64,000 bases of DNA from CALAED01 sp036378315. Its GTDB lineage: Bacteria; Actinomycetota; Actinomycetes; Streptosporangiales; Streptosporangiaceae. The position numbers were made by a program, and so were the translations under genes. The stretch's first letter is position 1; the number at the start of each line of letters is the position of its first letter. Shown piece after piece: positions 55,795 to 64,000 of this stretch. Under the pieces are notes generated by a model that worked only from the letters and a program-made list of their open reading frames with translations, made no database searches and was not told the DNA's origin. The stretch covers positions 4,619 through 68,618 of the forward strand of contig DASUWU010000064.1 in NCBI GenBank assembly GCA_036378315.1. The letters are read 5' to 3'.

Positions 55795-56538
55795 ATGTAC
55801 GAAACCCTCGACGTGCAGATCGAGGAACGGGTGGCCTGGCTGACCCTGAACCGGCCCGACAAGCTGAACGCCCTCACCCCGACCACGATGCGCGAGCTGC
55901 GGACGTTCTGCGCCGAGGTCGACGACGACGAGGACGTGTGCGTCGTCGTCATGCGCGGCGCCGGCGACCGGGCGTTCTGCGCCGGCATGGATCTCGACTG
56001 GTCGGCCGGGCTCACCAAGAAGGAGCGGATCGAGCAGGGCCGGCTCGGCGAGAAGACGTTCGCCATGCTGGAGCGGCTATCGGTGCCGGTCATCGCGGCC
56101 GTGCACGGGTACGCCGTCGGCGGCGGGCTCGAGTTGGCGCTGGCCGCCGACTTCATCGTGGCCGCCGACAACGCCAAGATGGGCCTGGTCGAGATCACGC
56201 TGTCCGCGCGACCCCCGTACCGGCCGAAGATGACCGAGGACGGCGACCCTGACCAGCCGGAGTTCGGCGGCTCGGCGCCCGGCTGGGGCGGTGTCAAGCG
56301 CCTTCCGCAACGCATCGGCAAGGCGCGGGCCAAGGAGCTGCTGTTCACCGGCGTCCGGCTGGACGCCGAGCGGGCGCTGCGGCTAGGTCTCGTCAACGAC
56401 GTCTACCCGGCGGAGGAGTTCGACAAGCGGGTCGGCGAGCTGGCCGAGCGGATCGCGGCGATGAACCGCTACAACCTCCGCCTGGTCAAGGAACTGGTGA
56501 ACAACGAGTACGACTGGATCGAGCCGCACCCCAGTTGA
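55795..56538 (+). CDS. Enoyl-CoA hydratase/isomerase family protein
   Basis: A 247 aa crotonase-fold enzyme. N-terminus WLTLNRPDKLNALT; oxyanion strands RAFCAGMDLDW near residue 62 and VHGYAVGGGLELALAADFIVA near 105. An unusual insert follows LVEITLSARPPYRPKMTEDGD (~140-165), absent in simple hydratases, before the later GGVKRLPQRIG. Acts after the dehydrogenases in an acyl-CoA breakdown route. GGAAGGA lies before the ATG. The stop is four bases before the ribosome site of the VOC gene. Confidence 0.88.
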   Translation: MYETLDVQIEERVAWLTLNRPDKLNALTPTTMRELRTFCAEVDDDEDVCVVVMRGAGDRAFCAGMDLDWSAGLTKKERIEQGRLGEKTFAMLERLSVPVIAAVHGYAVGGGLELALAADFIVAADNAKMGLVEITLSARPPYRPKMTEDGDPDQPEFGGSAPGWGGVKRLPQRIGKARAKELLFTGVRLDAERALRLGLVNDVYPAEEFDKRVGELAERIAAMNRYNLRLVKELVNNEYDWIEPHPS

Positions 56539-56549
56539 TCGGAGGACCT

Positions 56550-57500
56550 GTGCAGATCTACCGGATCGACCACATCGGCCAGGTGGTCCCCGAGCTCGAG
56601 CCGCAGGTGCGACTGCTGGAGGGCCTGTTCGGGTTCCGGCGGGTGCGCGCCTGGGACAACCCCGACGCGGGCTGCCGCGGCGTCCGGCTGCGGCTGCCCG
56701 CCGCCTGGGGCCAGTGCTGGGAGGTCCTGGCGCCGTCGGGCGCCGACTCGGCGGTGGCCGCGTTCCTCGACGCGCAGGGCGGGCGCGGCGGCCTCCACCA
56801 CGTCGCCGCCGAGGTGCCCGACCTCGACGCCGCGCGCGCCGAGCTGGCCGGGCGCGGGCTGGCGCCGGTGGACGGCGGCGGCACGGCCGGCCGGTGGCTG
56901 GAGACGTCGCTGTCGCCGCCCGCGTACGGCGAGGGAGTACGCTTCCGGCTGCGCGGGCCCGGCGGCCTCGGCATGTGCGGCGACGACGGCACGGGCGGGG
57001 GCGCGGCCGGGAACGGGGGCGGGGACGCGTCGTCGCTCGGGATCGTGGCGATCGACCACGTCTGCCAGGCGTTCCACGACCGCGACGAGCTGGCGCGCTG
57101 GTACGCCGACCTCGCCGGGTTCGTCCAGGTGTGGCGCACCCCGGCGGACGAGCACCCGGACATGGCCGACCTCGTCATGAACATCCCGGGCTCGACCATC
57201 TGCTGGGAGATCATCATGCCGCGCGGCGACGACTCGTTCATCGAGCGGTTCCTCGACAGGAGCGGGCCGGCCGCGCACCACGTGACGTTCGAGGTCGCCG
57301 ACTGGGACCGCGCCCTGGCCGCCTGCCGCCACCACGGCACGCCGACCTTCGGCGAGAACGAGGGCGGCACCGACGGCGCCGCCTGGCGCGACGCGTTCAT
57401 CCACCCGAAGCACACCGGCGGGGTGCTCGTGCAGCTGTTCTGGGAGGAGCGCCCAGGCGTGTGGGTCCGCTCGGACAAGATCCCGCCGGGCCGGGAGTAG
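56550..57500 (+). CDS. Two-domain VOC (glyoxalase/HPPD-like) protein
   Basis: A 316 aa protein with two vicinal-oxygen-chelate halves (~1-135 and ~160-310). The strands YRIDHIGQVV and GIVAIDHVCQAF each start a half with a His, and GLHHVAAEVPDL and AHHVTFEVADW form the pairs. Metal-ligand histidines and a glutamate are plausible in both halves. The layout resembles methylmalonyl-CoA epimerase joined in tandem, or the HPPD-type dioxygenase fold. Within this operon an epimerase or lactone-type step is more likely than a dioxygenase, but it is unproven. The GTG at 56550 follows GGAGG. Confidence 0.85.
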   Translation: MQIYRIDHIGQVVPELEPQVRLLEGLFGFRRVRAWDNPDAGCRGVRLRLPAAWGQCWEVLAPSGADSAVAAFLDAQGGRGGLHHVAAEVPDLDAARAELAGRGLAPVDGGGTAGRWLETSLSPPAYGEGVRFRLRGPGGLGMCGDDGTGGGAAGNGGGDASSLGIVAIDHVCQAFHDRDELARWYADLAGFVQVWRTPADEHPDMADLVMNIPGSTICWEIIMPRGDDSFIERFLDRSGPAAHHVTFEVADWDRALAACRHHGTPTFGENEGGTDGAAWRDAFIHPKHTGGVLVQLFWEERPGVWVRSDKIPPGRE

Positions 57501-57554
57501 CCCGACCGCGACGCCGGAAACCGGAAACCGGCAGCCAGGAGGAGAACGGGAGCC

Positions 57555-58670
57555 ATGGACCTGACCCTCACCGAGGACCAGGAGCTCATCCGGGACGCCG
57601 CGCGGGAGCTCCTCGAGTCCCGGTGCGCGACGGCGGGCGTGCGGGCGATGGAGGACGACCCCGCCGGCTACTCCTCCGGGCTGTGGAAGGAGTTGGTCGA
57701 GCTCGGCTGGACCGGGCTCGCGCTGCCGGAGGCCTGCGGCGGTCTCGGCGCGGGCTTCCTCGAGGTCTGCCTGGTGATCGAGGAGCTGGGCCGCTGCCAG
57801 GTGCCGAGCCCGCTGGCGGCGACGGTGGTGGGCTGCGGCCTGCCCATCGCGAGGTTCGGCACCGACGAGCAGCGGGCCGAATGGCTCGAGGCCATCGTGC
57901 GCGGCCGCGTCATGACCGCCGCCCCTGCCCGCTGGGACCGGGACGGTACCGCCGAGGTGACCGCGACGCCGGCGGCCGGTTCCGGCGACGGCTTCCTGCT
58001 CACGGGAACGGCCGCCTTCGTGCCGTACGCGCACGTCGCGGAGGACCTGCTCGTGGTGGCCGACGTGGCCGGCGGCGGCGGCCCGGCCGCGTTCCTGGTG
58101 GACGCCGGGGCCGCCGGGCTGAGCCTGGAGCCGCAGGCCGCGCTCGGCGCCGACCGCCCGCACCGGGTCGGGTTCGACGGCGTGCGCGTTCCGGCCGGCC
58201 GCGCGCTGCCAGGCGGCGCGGCGGCCGCCACGGCGATCTCCGCCTACGGTGCCGCGGCCACCTGCGCCGAGCTGGTCGGCGCGGCGCAGCGGGTGCTCGA
58301 CATGACCGTGGAGTACGCCACGGAGCGCGAGCAGTTCGGCAAGCCCATCGGCGCGTTCCAGGCGGTGCAGCACCTCTGCGCCGACATGGCCATGGACGTG
58401 CTGACCTCACGGTTCATCGCCTACGAGGCCATCTGGCGGCTGTCGGCCGGCCTCGAAGCGGCGATGGAGGTGTCGATGGCCAAGGCCTGGGTGAGCGAGG
58501 CCGCGGAACGGGTGTGCGCCCGCGGCCACCAGGTGCACGGCGCGATCGGCTTCACCCGCGAGCACGACCTGCACCTGTACACGAGGCACGCGATGGCGGC
58601 GGCGCTGCGGTTCGGCGACGGCGACCACCACGTCGAACGGGTCGCCCGCCTCCTCGACCTGCCCGGCTAG
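57555..58670 (+). CDS. Acyl-CoA dehydrogenase (small-type)
   Basis: A 371 aa protein. The N-terminal LTEDQELIRDAARELLE and ELGWTGLALPEACGGLG are typical, but the central FAD-binding signature is weak (APARWDRDGTAEVTATP), and the usual active-site Glu near the C-terminus is not evident. The late REQFGKPIGAFQAVQH and VHGAIGFTREHDL blocks are normal. Such reduced members pair with a full dehydrogenase (here the gene at 54518) as the second subunit. AGGAGGAGA lies before the ATG. Last gene of the operon. Confidence 0.88.
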   Translation: MDLTLTEDQELIRDAARELLESRCATAGVRAMEDDPAGYSSGLWKELVELGWTGLALPEACGGLGAGFLEVCLVIEELGRCQVPSPLAATVVGCGLPIARFGTDEQRAEWLEAIVRGRVMTAAPARWDRDGTAEVTATPAAGSGDGFLLTGTAAFVPYAHVAEDLLVVADVAGGGGPAAFLVDAGAAGLSLEPQAALGADRPHRVGFDGVRVPAGRALPGGAAAATAISAYGAAATCAELVGAAQRVLDMTVEYATEREQFGKPIGAFQAVQHLCADMAMDVLTSRFIAYEAIWRLSAGLEAAMEVSMAKAWVSEAAERVCARGHQVHGAIGFTREHDLHLYTRHAMAAALRFGDGDHHVERVARLLDLPG

Positions 58671-58686
58671 AGCGAGCAGATGCCGG

Positions 58687-59334
58687 TCAGGATCCCTCTC
58701 CGGCGGGGTGGACGCCGTAGCCGGCGAGCTTGTCCCTGACCCGGTCGATCTCGGCGAGCGGCAGCAGGCGCGGCGTGCCGGCCGCGGTGGCGCGCAGGTA
58801 CACCTCGCACAGCCACTCCAGGTGGACGGCCCGCGCGTAGGCCTCGGCCAGGTCGGCGCCGTAGGTGAGGGTGCCGTGGTTGCCGAGGATGCAGGCGGTG
58901 CGGCCGGCCAGCGCCTCGGCCATGTTGTCGGCCAGCTCGCTCGTGCCGTACGTGGCGTACGGCGCGACGCGAACCGGTCCGCCGAACAGGGCGACCATGT
59001 AATGGATCGGCGGTAGCTCGTCGGCGACCGTGGACAGCGCCGTAGCCGCCGGCGAGTGCGTGTGCACCACGGCCCCGGCGTCGGTGCGGGCGTACACGGC
59101 CAGGTGCATCGGCAGCTCGGTGGTGGGTGCCAGTGACGCCTCCACGGGGGAGCCGTCGAGGCGGTGGACGCCGACCGACTCCGGCGTCATCGCCTCGTAG
59201 TCGAGCCCGCTCGGGGTCACCGCCACCAGGTCGCCGACCCGGACCGAGATGTTGCCCGCCGTGCCGACGACGAGGCGGTCGACGCGCAGCTTCCGGCAGT
59301 GGCCGACGATCTGGCTGCGCTGGTCTTCCAGCAT
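58687..59334 (-). CDS. Class II aldolase/adducin family protein (fuculose-phosphate aldolase-like)
   Basis: A 215 aa zinc aldolase. GTAGNISVRVGD (phosphate loop) lies near residue 25, TPSGLDYE near 40, the zinc ligands HTHSPAA near 91 and the later GNHGTLTYG near 150. A catalytic Glu is likely in PTTELPMH. Relatives split L-fuculose-1-phosphate, ribulose-phosphate or similar. The specific substrate is not given by context. The ATG at 59334 was chosen as the first in frame. Convergent with the dehydrogenase operon, 16 bases between stops. Confidence 0.88.
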   Translation of the reverse strand: MLEDQRSQIVGHCRKLRVDRLVVGTAGNISVRVGDLVAVTPSGLDYEAMTPESVGVHRLDGSPVEASLAPTTELPMHLAVYARTDAGAVVHTHSPAATALSTVADELPPIHYMVALFGGPVRVAPYATYGTSELADNMAEALAGRTACILGNHGTLTYGADLAEAYARAVHLEWLCEVYLRATAAGTPRLLPLAEIDRVRDKLAGYGVHPAGEGS

Positions 59335-59443
59335 GACGTGGCCTGCTCCTCACCGCGCGTGCGCGCGCCGCCGACTCCCCCCTCGCTCCTGTCATAGCAC
59401 GGCTCCCGGCCAAGATCCCCCGACGTACGGGTTCCGGTGAGCG

Positions 59444-60319
59444 TCAGGTGCGGATGGTGACGAGCCCCCGCGCGCAGGCCGCGGCGTACTCCACCGGCGT
59501 CACGCCGACCGCGGCGGCGAAGTCGCGGATGAAGTGCGACTGGTCGAAGTAGCCGAGCTCGGTCGCGACCCCGGCCCAGGTGCCGGAGTCGTCCGATGCG
59601 CCCCCGGCCAGCCGGGCCGCCGCCTCGTGCAGCCGGTAGCGGCGCAGCACCCATTTGGGGGTGACGCCGACGTAGCGCTGGAACAGGCGCTGCAGGGTGC
59701 GCGTCGACATGCCGAAGCGGCGCGCGACGTCTTCGACGCGGGCGATCTCGCGGTCGTACAGCAGCGCCCGCACGACCGTGCCGACGAGCTCGACGTTCGG
59801 GTCGGGCGCCGGCCGGCGGCTGCGCAGGAAGTCTTCCGCCGCCCTGACCTGCGCGGCGAACGCGGACGGGTCGGGCGCGGCGCCGACCAGCGCGGCCTCG
59901 AGCTCGGCCGCCGCGGCGCCCCACACGTCGGCGGCCGGCACCGTACGGTCGGTCAACCGGCTCACCGGCGCGCCGAAGAACGGCAGGAACGCGCCGGGGC
60001 GGAACTTCACCCCGAACACCCGGCCGCGCCCGGCGAGCTCGTAGCTGAACCGCTCGCGGCCCACGCCGGCGATCACGAGCCGACCGCCGTCGAGGACGAG
60101 GTTGACGCACGGATGGGGCAGCAGGGTCGCGGCGCTGCGCCGGCCGGCGGGCAGCTCCCAGGCGACGAGCCAGTGCCGCTCGAGCCAGGGGGCCAGATCG
60201 GGCGCGGCCGGCACGCGGTCGAGCCGGAACTCGCGCTCGCCGAGCAGGCCGTACTCCGTCGTGGTCGCGGCGTCCGTGGCGGCGGTCATGGTGGCGTCTG
60301 TCATGGTGGCGTCTGTCAT
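59444..60319 (-). CDS. AraC family transcriptional regulator, DUF6597-like N-terminus
   Basis: A ~291 aa regulator. The N-terminal effector domain (~20-160) has strands such as TLLPHPCVNLVLDGGRLVI and VFGVKFRPGAFLPFF. The C-terminal AraC DNA-binding domain (~190-285) has the pattern VARRFGMSTRTLQRLFQRYVGVTPKW and ATELGYFDQSHFIRDF. Three in-frame ATGs (60319, 60304, 60289) stand on a 15-base tandem repeat, so the true start is uncertain and none has a good ribosome site. It is divergent from a VOC gene and likely controls it. Confidence 0.85.
   Translation of the reverse strand: MTDATMTDATMTAATDAATTTEYGLLGEREFRLDRVPAAPDLAPWLERHWLVAWELPAGRRSAATLLPHPCVNLVLDGGRLVIAGVGRERFSYELAGRGRVFGVKFRPGAFLPFFGAPVSRLTDRTVPAADVWGAAAAELEAALVGAAPDPSAFAAQVRAAEDFLRSRRPAPDPNVELVGTVVRALLYDREIARVEDVARRFGMSTRTLQRLFQRYVGVTPKWVLRRYRLHEAAARLAGGASDDSGTWAGVATELGYFDQSHFIRDFAAAVGVTPVEYAAACARGLVTIRT
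60287..60319 (-). repeat. 15-bp tandem repeat carrying three in-frame start codons
   Basis: The unit CATGGTGGCGTCTGT (plus strand) occupies 60287-60301 and 60302-60316, with a third partial copy from 60317. On the coding strand each unit encodes M-T-D-A-T. Copy-number change would alter the N-terminus without breaking the frame. Confidence 0.85.
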
Positions 60320-60425
60320 GGTGGCGCCGGCCGCCGGCTGTCGCGTTTGTCCAATCCCCTCAGGTCCCACGACATCCAGGATGGACCACACGACCGACAA
60401 GACCGAACCGCGAACGAGGAGTTCC

Positions 60426-60797
60426 ATGATGCCGGCACCAGCCACGCTGTCCATGGTCAACGTGGACTGCGCCGACCCGCGGGCGCTCGCCGAGTTCTAC
60501 CACCGCGTCCTCGGCTGGGAGATCACCCACGCGCAGGACGAGTACGCGATGATCAGCGACGGCACGACCGCCATCGGCTTCGGCAAGATCCCCGACTACC
60601 GGCCGCCGAGCTGGCCGGACGCCGATGGCACCAAGCAGTTCCACCTCGACCTTTCCGTCGACGACCTCGACAAGGCGGAGGCGAGCTGCCTGGAGGCGGG
60701 CGCGACCAAGCCCGACTTCCAGCCGGGCGAGCGCTGGCGGGTCCTGCTCGACCCCGACGGCCATCCGTTCTGCATCTGCCCGCGGCAGCCGGAGTAA
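60426..60797 (+). CDS. VOC family (glyoxalase-like) protein
   Basis: A 123 aa single-domain VOC protein. MVNVDCADPRALAEFYHRVLGWE is the standard start; the later FHLDLSVDDLDKAEASCLEAGA and LLDPDGHPFCICP carry the pairing strands and the closing metal-side Glu region. Possibly a resistance or detoxification protein. GAGGAG ends four bases before the ATG at 60426; a second ATG at 60429 is better spaced. Divergent from the AraC gene, which probably controls it. Confidence 0.88.
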   Translation: MMPAPATLSMVNVDCADPRALAEFYHRVLGWEITHAQDEYAMISDGTTAIGFGKIPDYRPPSWPDADGTKQFHLDLSVDDLDKAEASCLEAGATKPDFQPGERWRVLLDPDGHPFCICPRQPE

Positions 60798-60849
60798 CCA
60801 GGCGAAGGCGCCACCGGCCGGCCTGGCGGCCGCGGTGATGACGCGGCCG

Positions 60850-61551
60850 TCAGGCCGGGAAGCGGCGGGCCAGGAAGTCCTCGGTCAACCGCCAGGCGCG
60901 AGCGGCCGGCTCCGGCTGGGAGAACATCGGCGCCATGCGGTTGTGAAAGGCGTGGCCCGCGTCTTCCTGGACGTGGATCTCCATGTCGGGCCGCCCGGCC
61001 ACCGCCCGTTCCACGGCGGCCACCTTGTCGCGCGGGATGTAGGGGTCGGAGCCGCCGAAGTGGAACTGCGTCGGGCAGCCGATCGAGCCGACAAGGTCCA
61101 GGCTGTCCGGCACGCCAGAGCCGTAGAACGAGATCAGCACGGCCGGCTTGGCGTGCGCGGCGAGCATGTACCCCATCGTCCCGCCGAGGCAGAACCCGAT
61201 GGCGCCGACGCCGCCGCTGACCTCGGGCAGGCCGGCCAGATGGTCCAGCGCGGCCGCCAGGTCGGCCGTGCCCTGCTCGGTGTCGAACCGGGAGACCATG
61301 CCCATCGACCGTTTGATCCCCTCCTCGTCGTGCTCGGCCCGCCAGCCCGGTTGCAGCCGCCAGAACAGGTCCGGCGCGCCGACCACGTAGCCGAGGCCGG
61401 CGAGGTCCTCGGCCACGGCGGCGATGTACGGGCCGACCCCGAAGATCTCCTGGATGAGCAGCAGCCCTGGCCCATGCCCGCGCTCCGGCACCCATACGGT
61501 CAGGTCGAACCGGCCGTCGTCGACCGCGACGGCTTCCGTGCGCATCGCCAT
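60850..61551 (-). CDS. Dienelactone hydrolase family protein
   Basis: A 233 aa hydrolase. Cys nucleophile elbow GFCLGGTMGY near residue 122, early LLLIQEIFGVGPY, acid in GGSDPYIP and His in AGHAFHNRM. Complete and normal length. Cytoplasmic. Second family member in this window besides the one at 33997, with a different substrate pocket. Convergent with the VOC gene and divergent from the amidase. The ATG at 61551 follows AGGAGG. Confidence 0.92.
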   Translation of the reverse strand: MAMRTEAVAVDDGRFDLTVWVPERGHGPGLLLIQEIFGVGPYIAAVAEDLAGLGYVVGAPDLFWRLQPGWRAEHDEEGIKRSMGMVSRFDTEQGTADLAAALDHLAGLPEVSGGVGAIGFCLGGTMGYMLAAHAKPAVLISFYGSGVPDSLDLVGSIGCPTQFHFGGSDPYIPRDKVAAVERAVAGRPDMEIHVQEDAGHAFHNRMAPMFSQPEPAARAWRLTEDFLARRFPA

Positions 61552-61658
61552 TTCCTACCTCCTGGGGGTATGCGATCTCCTGAGAATCTTCGCCCGCAAC
61601 CGGGTGCCGGTCCGTACCGGGGCTTTGCCTCCCGACGATGATCCGCCACGCTGGTCGG

Positions 61659-62750
61659 ATGAACGACTCCGCCCTGCGCGCAGCGCTCGACCGGATCGAT
61701 CCCGACCTGGGCGCGTTCATCACCGTGGACGCCGACGGCGCGCTGCGGGCCGCCCGCGACGCGCCCGCCGGCCGGCTGGCCGGCGTCCCGATCGCCGTGA
61801 AGGATCTCATCGACGTCGCCGGGATGCGCACCACGTACGGCTCGCCGCGCTACGCCGACCACATGCCCGACCGTACCGCCCCCGCGGTCGCGGCGTTGCA
61901 GGCGGAGGGCGCTGTGGTGGTCGGCAAGACGAATCTCAACGAGTTCGCCTACGGCGTCACCGGCTACAACCCGCATTTCGGCGCGGTGCTGTCGCCGCGC
62001 GACCGCTCGCGTACGGCCGGCGGATCGAGCGGGGGCAGCGCCGCGGCGGTGGCCGCGGGGGTGTGCCGGCTGGCGGTGGGCACCGACACCAGCGGGTCCA
62101 TCCGCGTCCCGGCGGCCTGCTGCGGCGTCTGGGGGCTCATGCTCGCCCACGGCGCGACCGACATGACCGGCGTGTTCCCTGTCGCCCCGTCGTTCGACAC
62201 CTTCGGCTACCTGGCGGACGGCCCCGACATCCTGCGGCTGGCCCTCGGCCTCGACGAGCTGCCGGACCCGCGCACGCTGCGGGTCGGCACGGTCGGCGTC
62301 GACCTCGAGGTGCCGGCGCTGCCGGCCGAGCACTGGACGATCTTCCGCGCCGAGGTGTGGGAGACGCACGGTCGCATGTTCCTGGCCGATCCGGCGAGCT
62401 ACGGAGCGGACCTGCGCGCCCGGCTCTCCCTCGACCACGGCGACCCGGCCGCCGCCCGCGAGGTGGAGGCGGCGTGGCGGCGGGACTACGCCGCCGCGAC
62501 CGAGGGCTACGACGTGCTCGTCGACCTGGTCATGGACGGCGCCGCCCCGCTGCTTTCGGCCGCCCGCGCCGACTACGACAACGGCACCTTCCACGTACGG
62601 GAGCGGCTGCTGCGGCACACGCCGGCGGCCAACGCGCTCGGCTGGCCCGCGCTCGCCTTCCCGACCGCGGACGGCCCCCGGCAGGTGCTGGGCCGTGACC
62701 CGGCCGCGCTGCTCGCCGTGGCGGCCGACCTGAGCGCCCGCGGAGGCTGA
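61659..62750 (+). CDS. Amidase signature family enzyme
   Basis: A 363 aa amidase, shorter than the usual ~450-500 aa. The Ser-Ser-Lys triad is present: lysine in GVPIAVKDLIDVAG, cis-serine in GGSSGGSAAAVAAG and the nucleophilic serine in GTDTSGSIRVPAACCG. The C-terminal part is reduced, which may limit substrates to small amides. The ATG at 61659 gives MNDSALRAALD; an ATG at 61638 (seven residues longer) is possible, and neither has a strong ribosome site. A long hairpin follows the stop. Confidence 0.88.
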   Translation: MNDSALRAALDRIDPDLGAFITVDADGALRAARDAPAGRLAGVPIAVKDLIDVAGMRTTYGSPRYADHMPDRTAPAVAALQAEGAVVVGKTNLNEFAYGVTGYNPHFGAVLSPRDRSRTAGGSSGGSAAAVAAGVCRLAVGTDTSGSIRVPAACCGVWGLMLAHGATDMTGVFPVAPSFDTFGYLADGPDILRLALGLDELPDPRTLRVGTVGVDLEVPALPAEHWTIFRAEVWETHGRMFLADPASYGADLRARLSLDHGDPAAAREVEAAWRRDYAAATEGYDVLVDLVMDGAAPLLSAARADYDNGTFHVRERLLRHTPAANALGWPALAFPTADGPRQVLGRDPAALLAVAADLSARGG

Positions 62751-62801
62751 GCGGCCGGCGGCCTAGAGTGGCGCGGTGACGACTCAGGTGATCGTTAGAG
62801 C

Positions 62802-62843
62802 AGGAGTCGCCGTCGTCCGAGGCACCGGGACGGCACGACTCCT
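62802..62843 (+). terminator. 13-bp hairpin after the amidase gene
   Basis: AGGAGTCG (62802-62809) pairs with CGACTCCT (62836-62843), and inside it CCGTC (62810-62814) pairs with GACGG (62829-62833), with a two-base bulge and a 14-base loop. It lies 51 bases after the amidase stop. No T-tract. Confidence 0.6.
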
Positions 62844-62904
62844 CGACATCACTCAGTATCGGTGACCGAGCGTAATGTCAGTATGACTCTGTAGCGTCAA
62901 ATCC

Positions 62905-63781
62905 ATGCGCGATGAAGGAAATCCTGGGTGGGGTTGCCCACCGGGAACCCGCATCCGACTGGCCGACGGATCCGAGCGCCCCATCGAAGATGTTCGCTTG
63001 CTGGATATGGTCGTGACGGCTGAAGCAACCGCAGGTCGCGTCATCCAGACCATGGTGCGCGATGAAGAAGCCCGTGTCGTCCGCCTGATGCTCTGGGGTC
63101 ATAACCACCTTCGGCTGGCGAACGGTCACCCGGAAACCGGCCGACTCATTGGGCTCTTCCTTGCAGAAGGGTCATGTGATCCGAGCAAGGCCAGATGGAC
63201 GTTCGCCAAGCACGAAGAGAAAACGCTCGTCACAGAGACGGTGAGGCTGTTGCACGACGAGTGGGATGTCTCAGCACACGTGGCGGTGCGGCCGAACAAC
63301 AGCATCAATGTCACCCTGCACGGCACCGCATGGGCCCGTTTGCTGTCCGCGCTGTGCGGTAATGGCTCCGGCCTCAAGCGGCCCCCAACGAAAGATCATG
63401 GGCGGGCCTGCGGACTTCTTGCGGTCGGTACTAGAGGGTTGGCTCGCAGGCGACGGTTGCGTCCGGAAGGACGGATCCCGTGAAGGTTTGACCATAAGTG
63501 GTGAGCTCGCCCTGGCGATGTACGACATCGGGCAAGCCATCGGCCACCACCCGGTTATCGACTGGCGCGAGTCCCCGCAAAACAGCGCCGCGAAGATCCG
63601 CCGCCCCCGCTGGACCTTGACGTTTGCACCAGGTCGGGGACGGTGTCGCCAGACGAACGTTCATGTATGGCGGAAGGTTCGAGCGCTGAGGCCGGAAGAG
63701 TACATCGGGCCGATTTACCACCTTTCCGTCGAGGGTGGCTCCTATGTCGCGGAGGGGGTGGCCGTACGCGGCCGCGTCTGA
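62905..63781 (+). pseudogene. Decayed intein/Hint element with LAGLIDADG endonuclease, frameshifted
   Basis: Two frames together read as an intein-like protein. An N-terminal Hint part starts at a Cys in WGCPPGTRIRLADGSERPIEDV, followed by GHNHLRLANGHP. LAGLIDADG helix 1 is RLIGLFLAEGS and helix 2 is VLEGWLAGDGC. The end YHLSVEGGSYVAEGVAV resembles the last intein block but reads RG where HN is needed. The frame breaks near a run of five C (63382-63386); removing one C joins the parts. There are no flanking host protein (extein) sequences. The segment between the Hint N-part and helix 1 is shorter than normal. It is a relic, not an active intein. Confidence 0.75.
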
Positions 63782-63896
63782 AGTCGGCTAGAGGAGCTAC
63801 TTCTAGATCTTGACCGATCCTTGAAGCAAAACATGCACCATGGACGTTGTTTGTGTGTCCGGGCCAGGCGCTGCCCGGGACAGGAGGTGACACCCC

Positions 63897-64000
63897 GTGG
63901 GCCTGTTCTTCGAAGTGATCCTCGTCGCCGTGATCACATGGCTGATGGGACGGACCGCCCTCCAGTGGCGGCGGGACCGCCGCCTGGCGCGTGCCACCAC
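63897..64000 (+). CDS. Partial small membrane protein gene, cut by the right edge
   Basis: From a GTG at 63897 with AGGAGG nine bases upstream, the 34 visible codons start MGLFFEVILVAVITWLMG, a membrane segment, followed by a basic, Arg-rich stretch (WRRDRRLAR). It continues past the window. Not identified. The upstream TTGACC at 63809-63814 could be a -35, but no clear -10 was seen. Confidence 0.6.
   Translation, partial: MGLFFEVILVAVITWLMGRTALQWRRDRRLARAT

Noticed and set aside
62905..63781. A polymorphic toxin or Hint-processed secreted protein
   Set aside because: The LAGLIDADG helices and the block order fit an intein. There is no signal peptide, repeat region or toxin domain.

Overview
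The window is GC-rich actinomycete chromosome (GTG starts, AGGAGG-type ribosome sites, dense gene packing, many 1-4 nt overlaps between co-directional genes). The gene families (LutABC, PPOX/F420-type enzymes, a DUF5999 protein, GarA, the DUF881/Sbp pair, ThyX, a fused anthranilate synthase) fit a filamentous actinobacterium. I lean towards Streptosporangiales, but that is inference. No rRNA, tRNA, CRISPR array or intact insertion sequence was recognised.

Layout. 1-6060: a cut-off mycothiol-type enzyme gene, a coiled-coil protein, a TetR regulator, the lutABC lactate-oxidation operon, a DUF5999 protein, a hydrolase and a PPOX-fold protein. 6104-9203: gcvP under a tandem glycine riboswitch. 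9292-12187: a DrrAB-type ABC exporter, divergent from a TetR regulator across a repeated operator. 12438-14900: a large flippase-like membrane protein. 14936-20064 and 24894-28101: the conserved actinobacterial block MerR, DUF151 nuclease, FtsR, GarA, DUF881, Sbp, DUF881, sugar-nucleotide transferase and PgsA. This block is split by a foreign-looking cassette at 20237-24799.

The cassette is the most unusual part of the window. It encodes a Crp-type cyclic-nucleotide receptor/regulator, a class III nucleotide-cyclase-like protein, a STAND-like NTPase with helical repeats, and a fourth protein with weak SPFH-like features. The last three genes overlap. The cyclase-like and NTPase proteins share a near-identical GDAFAGDK module. 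This looks like a cyclic-nucleotide-linked conflict or signalling system. That function is inferred, not shown.

28268-46761 is mostly catabolic and housekeeping: a MetE-like protein, thioesterase, hydrolases, a secreted lipase behind a perfect CRP-type palindrome, thyX, a molybdopterin oxidoreductase, sbcCD, an amidohydrolase, and a solute:sodium symporter with its DUF3311 partner. 47021-49343 is trpE(G) behind a complete Trp-codon attenuator. 49309-52667 holds a TetR/MFS pair and two small membrane proteins. 52879-58670 is a six-step-style acyl-CoA catabolic operon with five genes. 58687-62750 holds an aldolase, an AraC/VOC divergent pair, a dienelactone hydrolase and an amidase. 62905-63781 is a decayed, frameshifted intein/LAGLIDADG relic. 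The last gene runs off the right edge.
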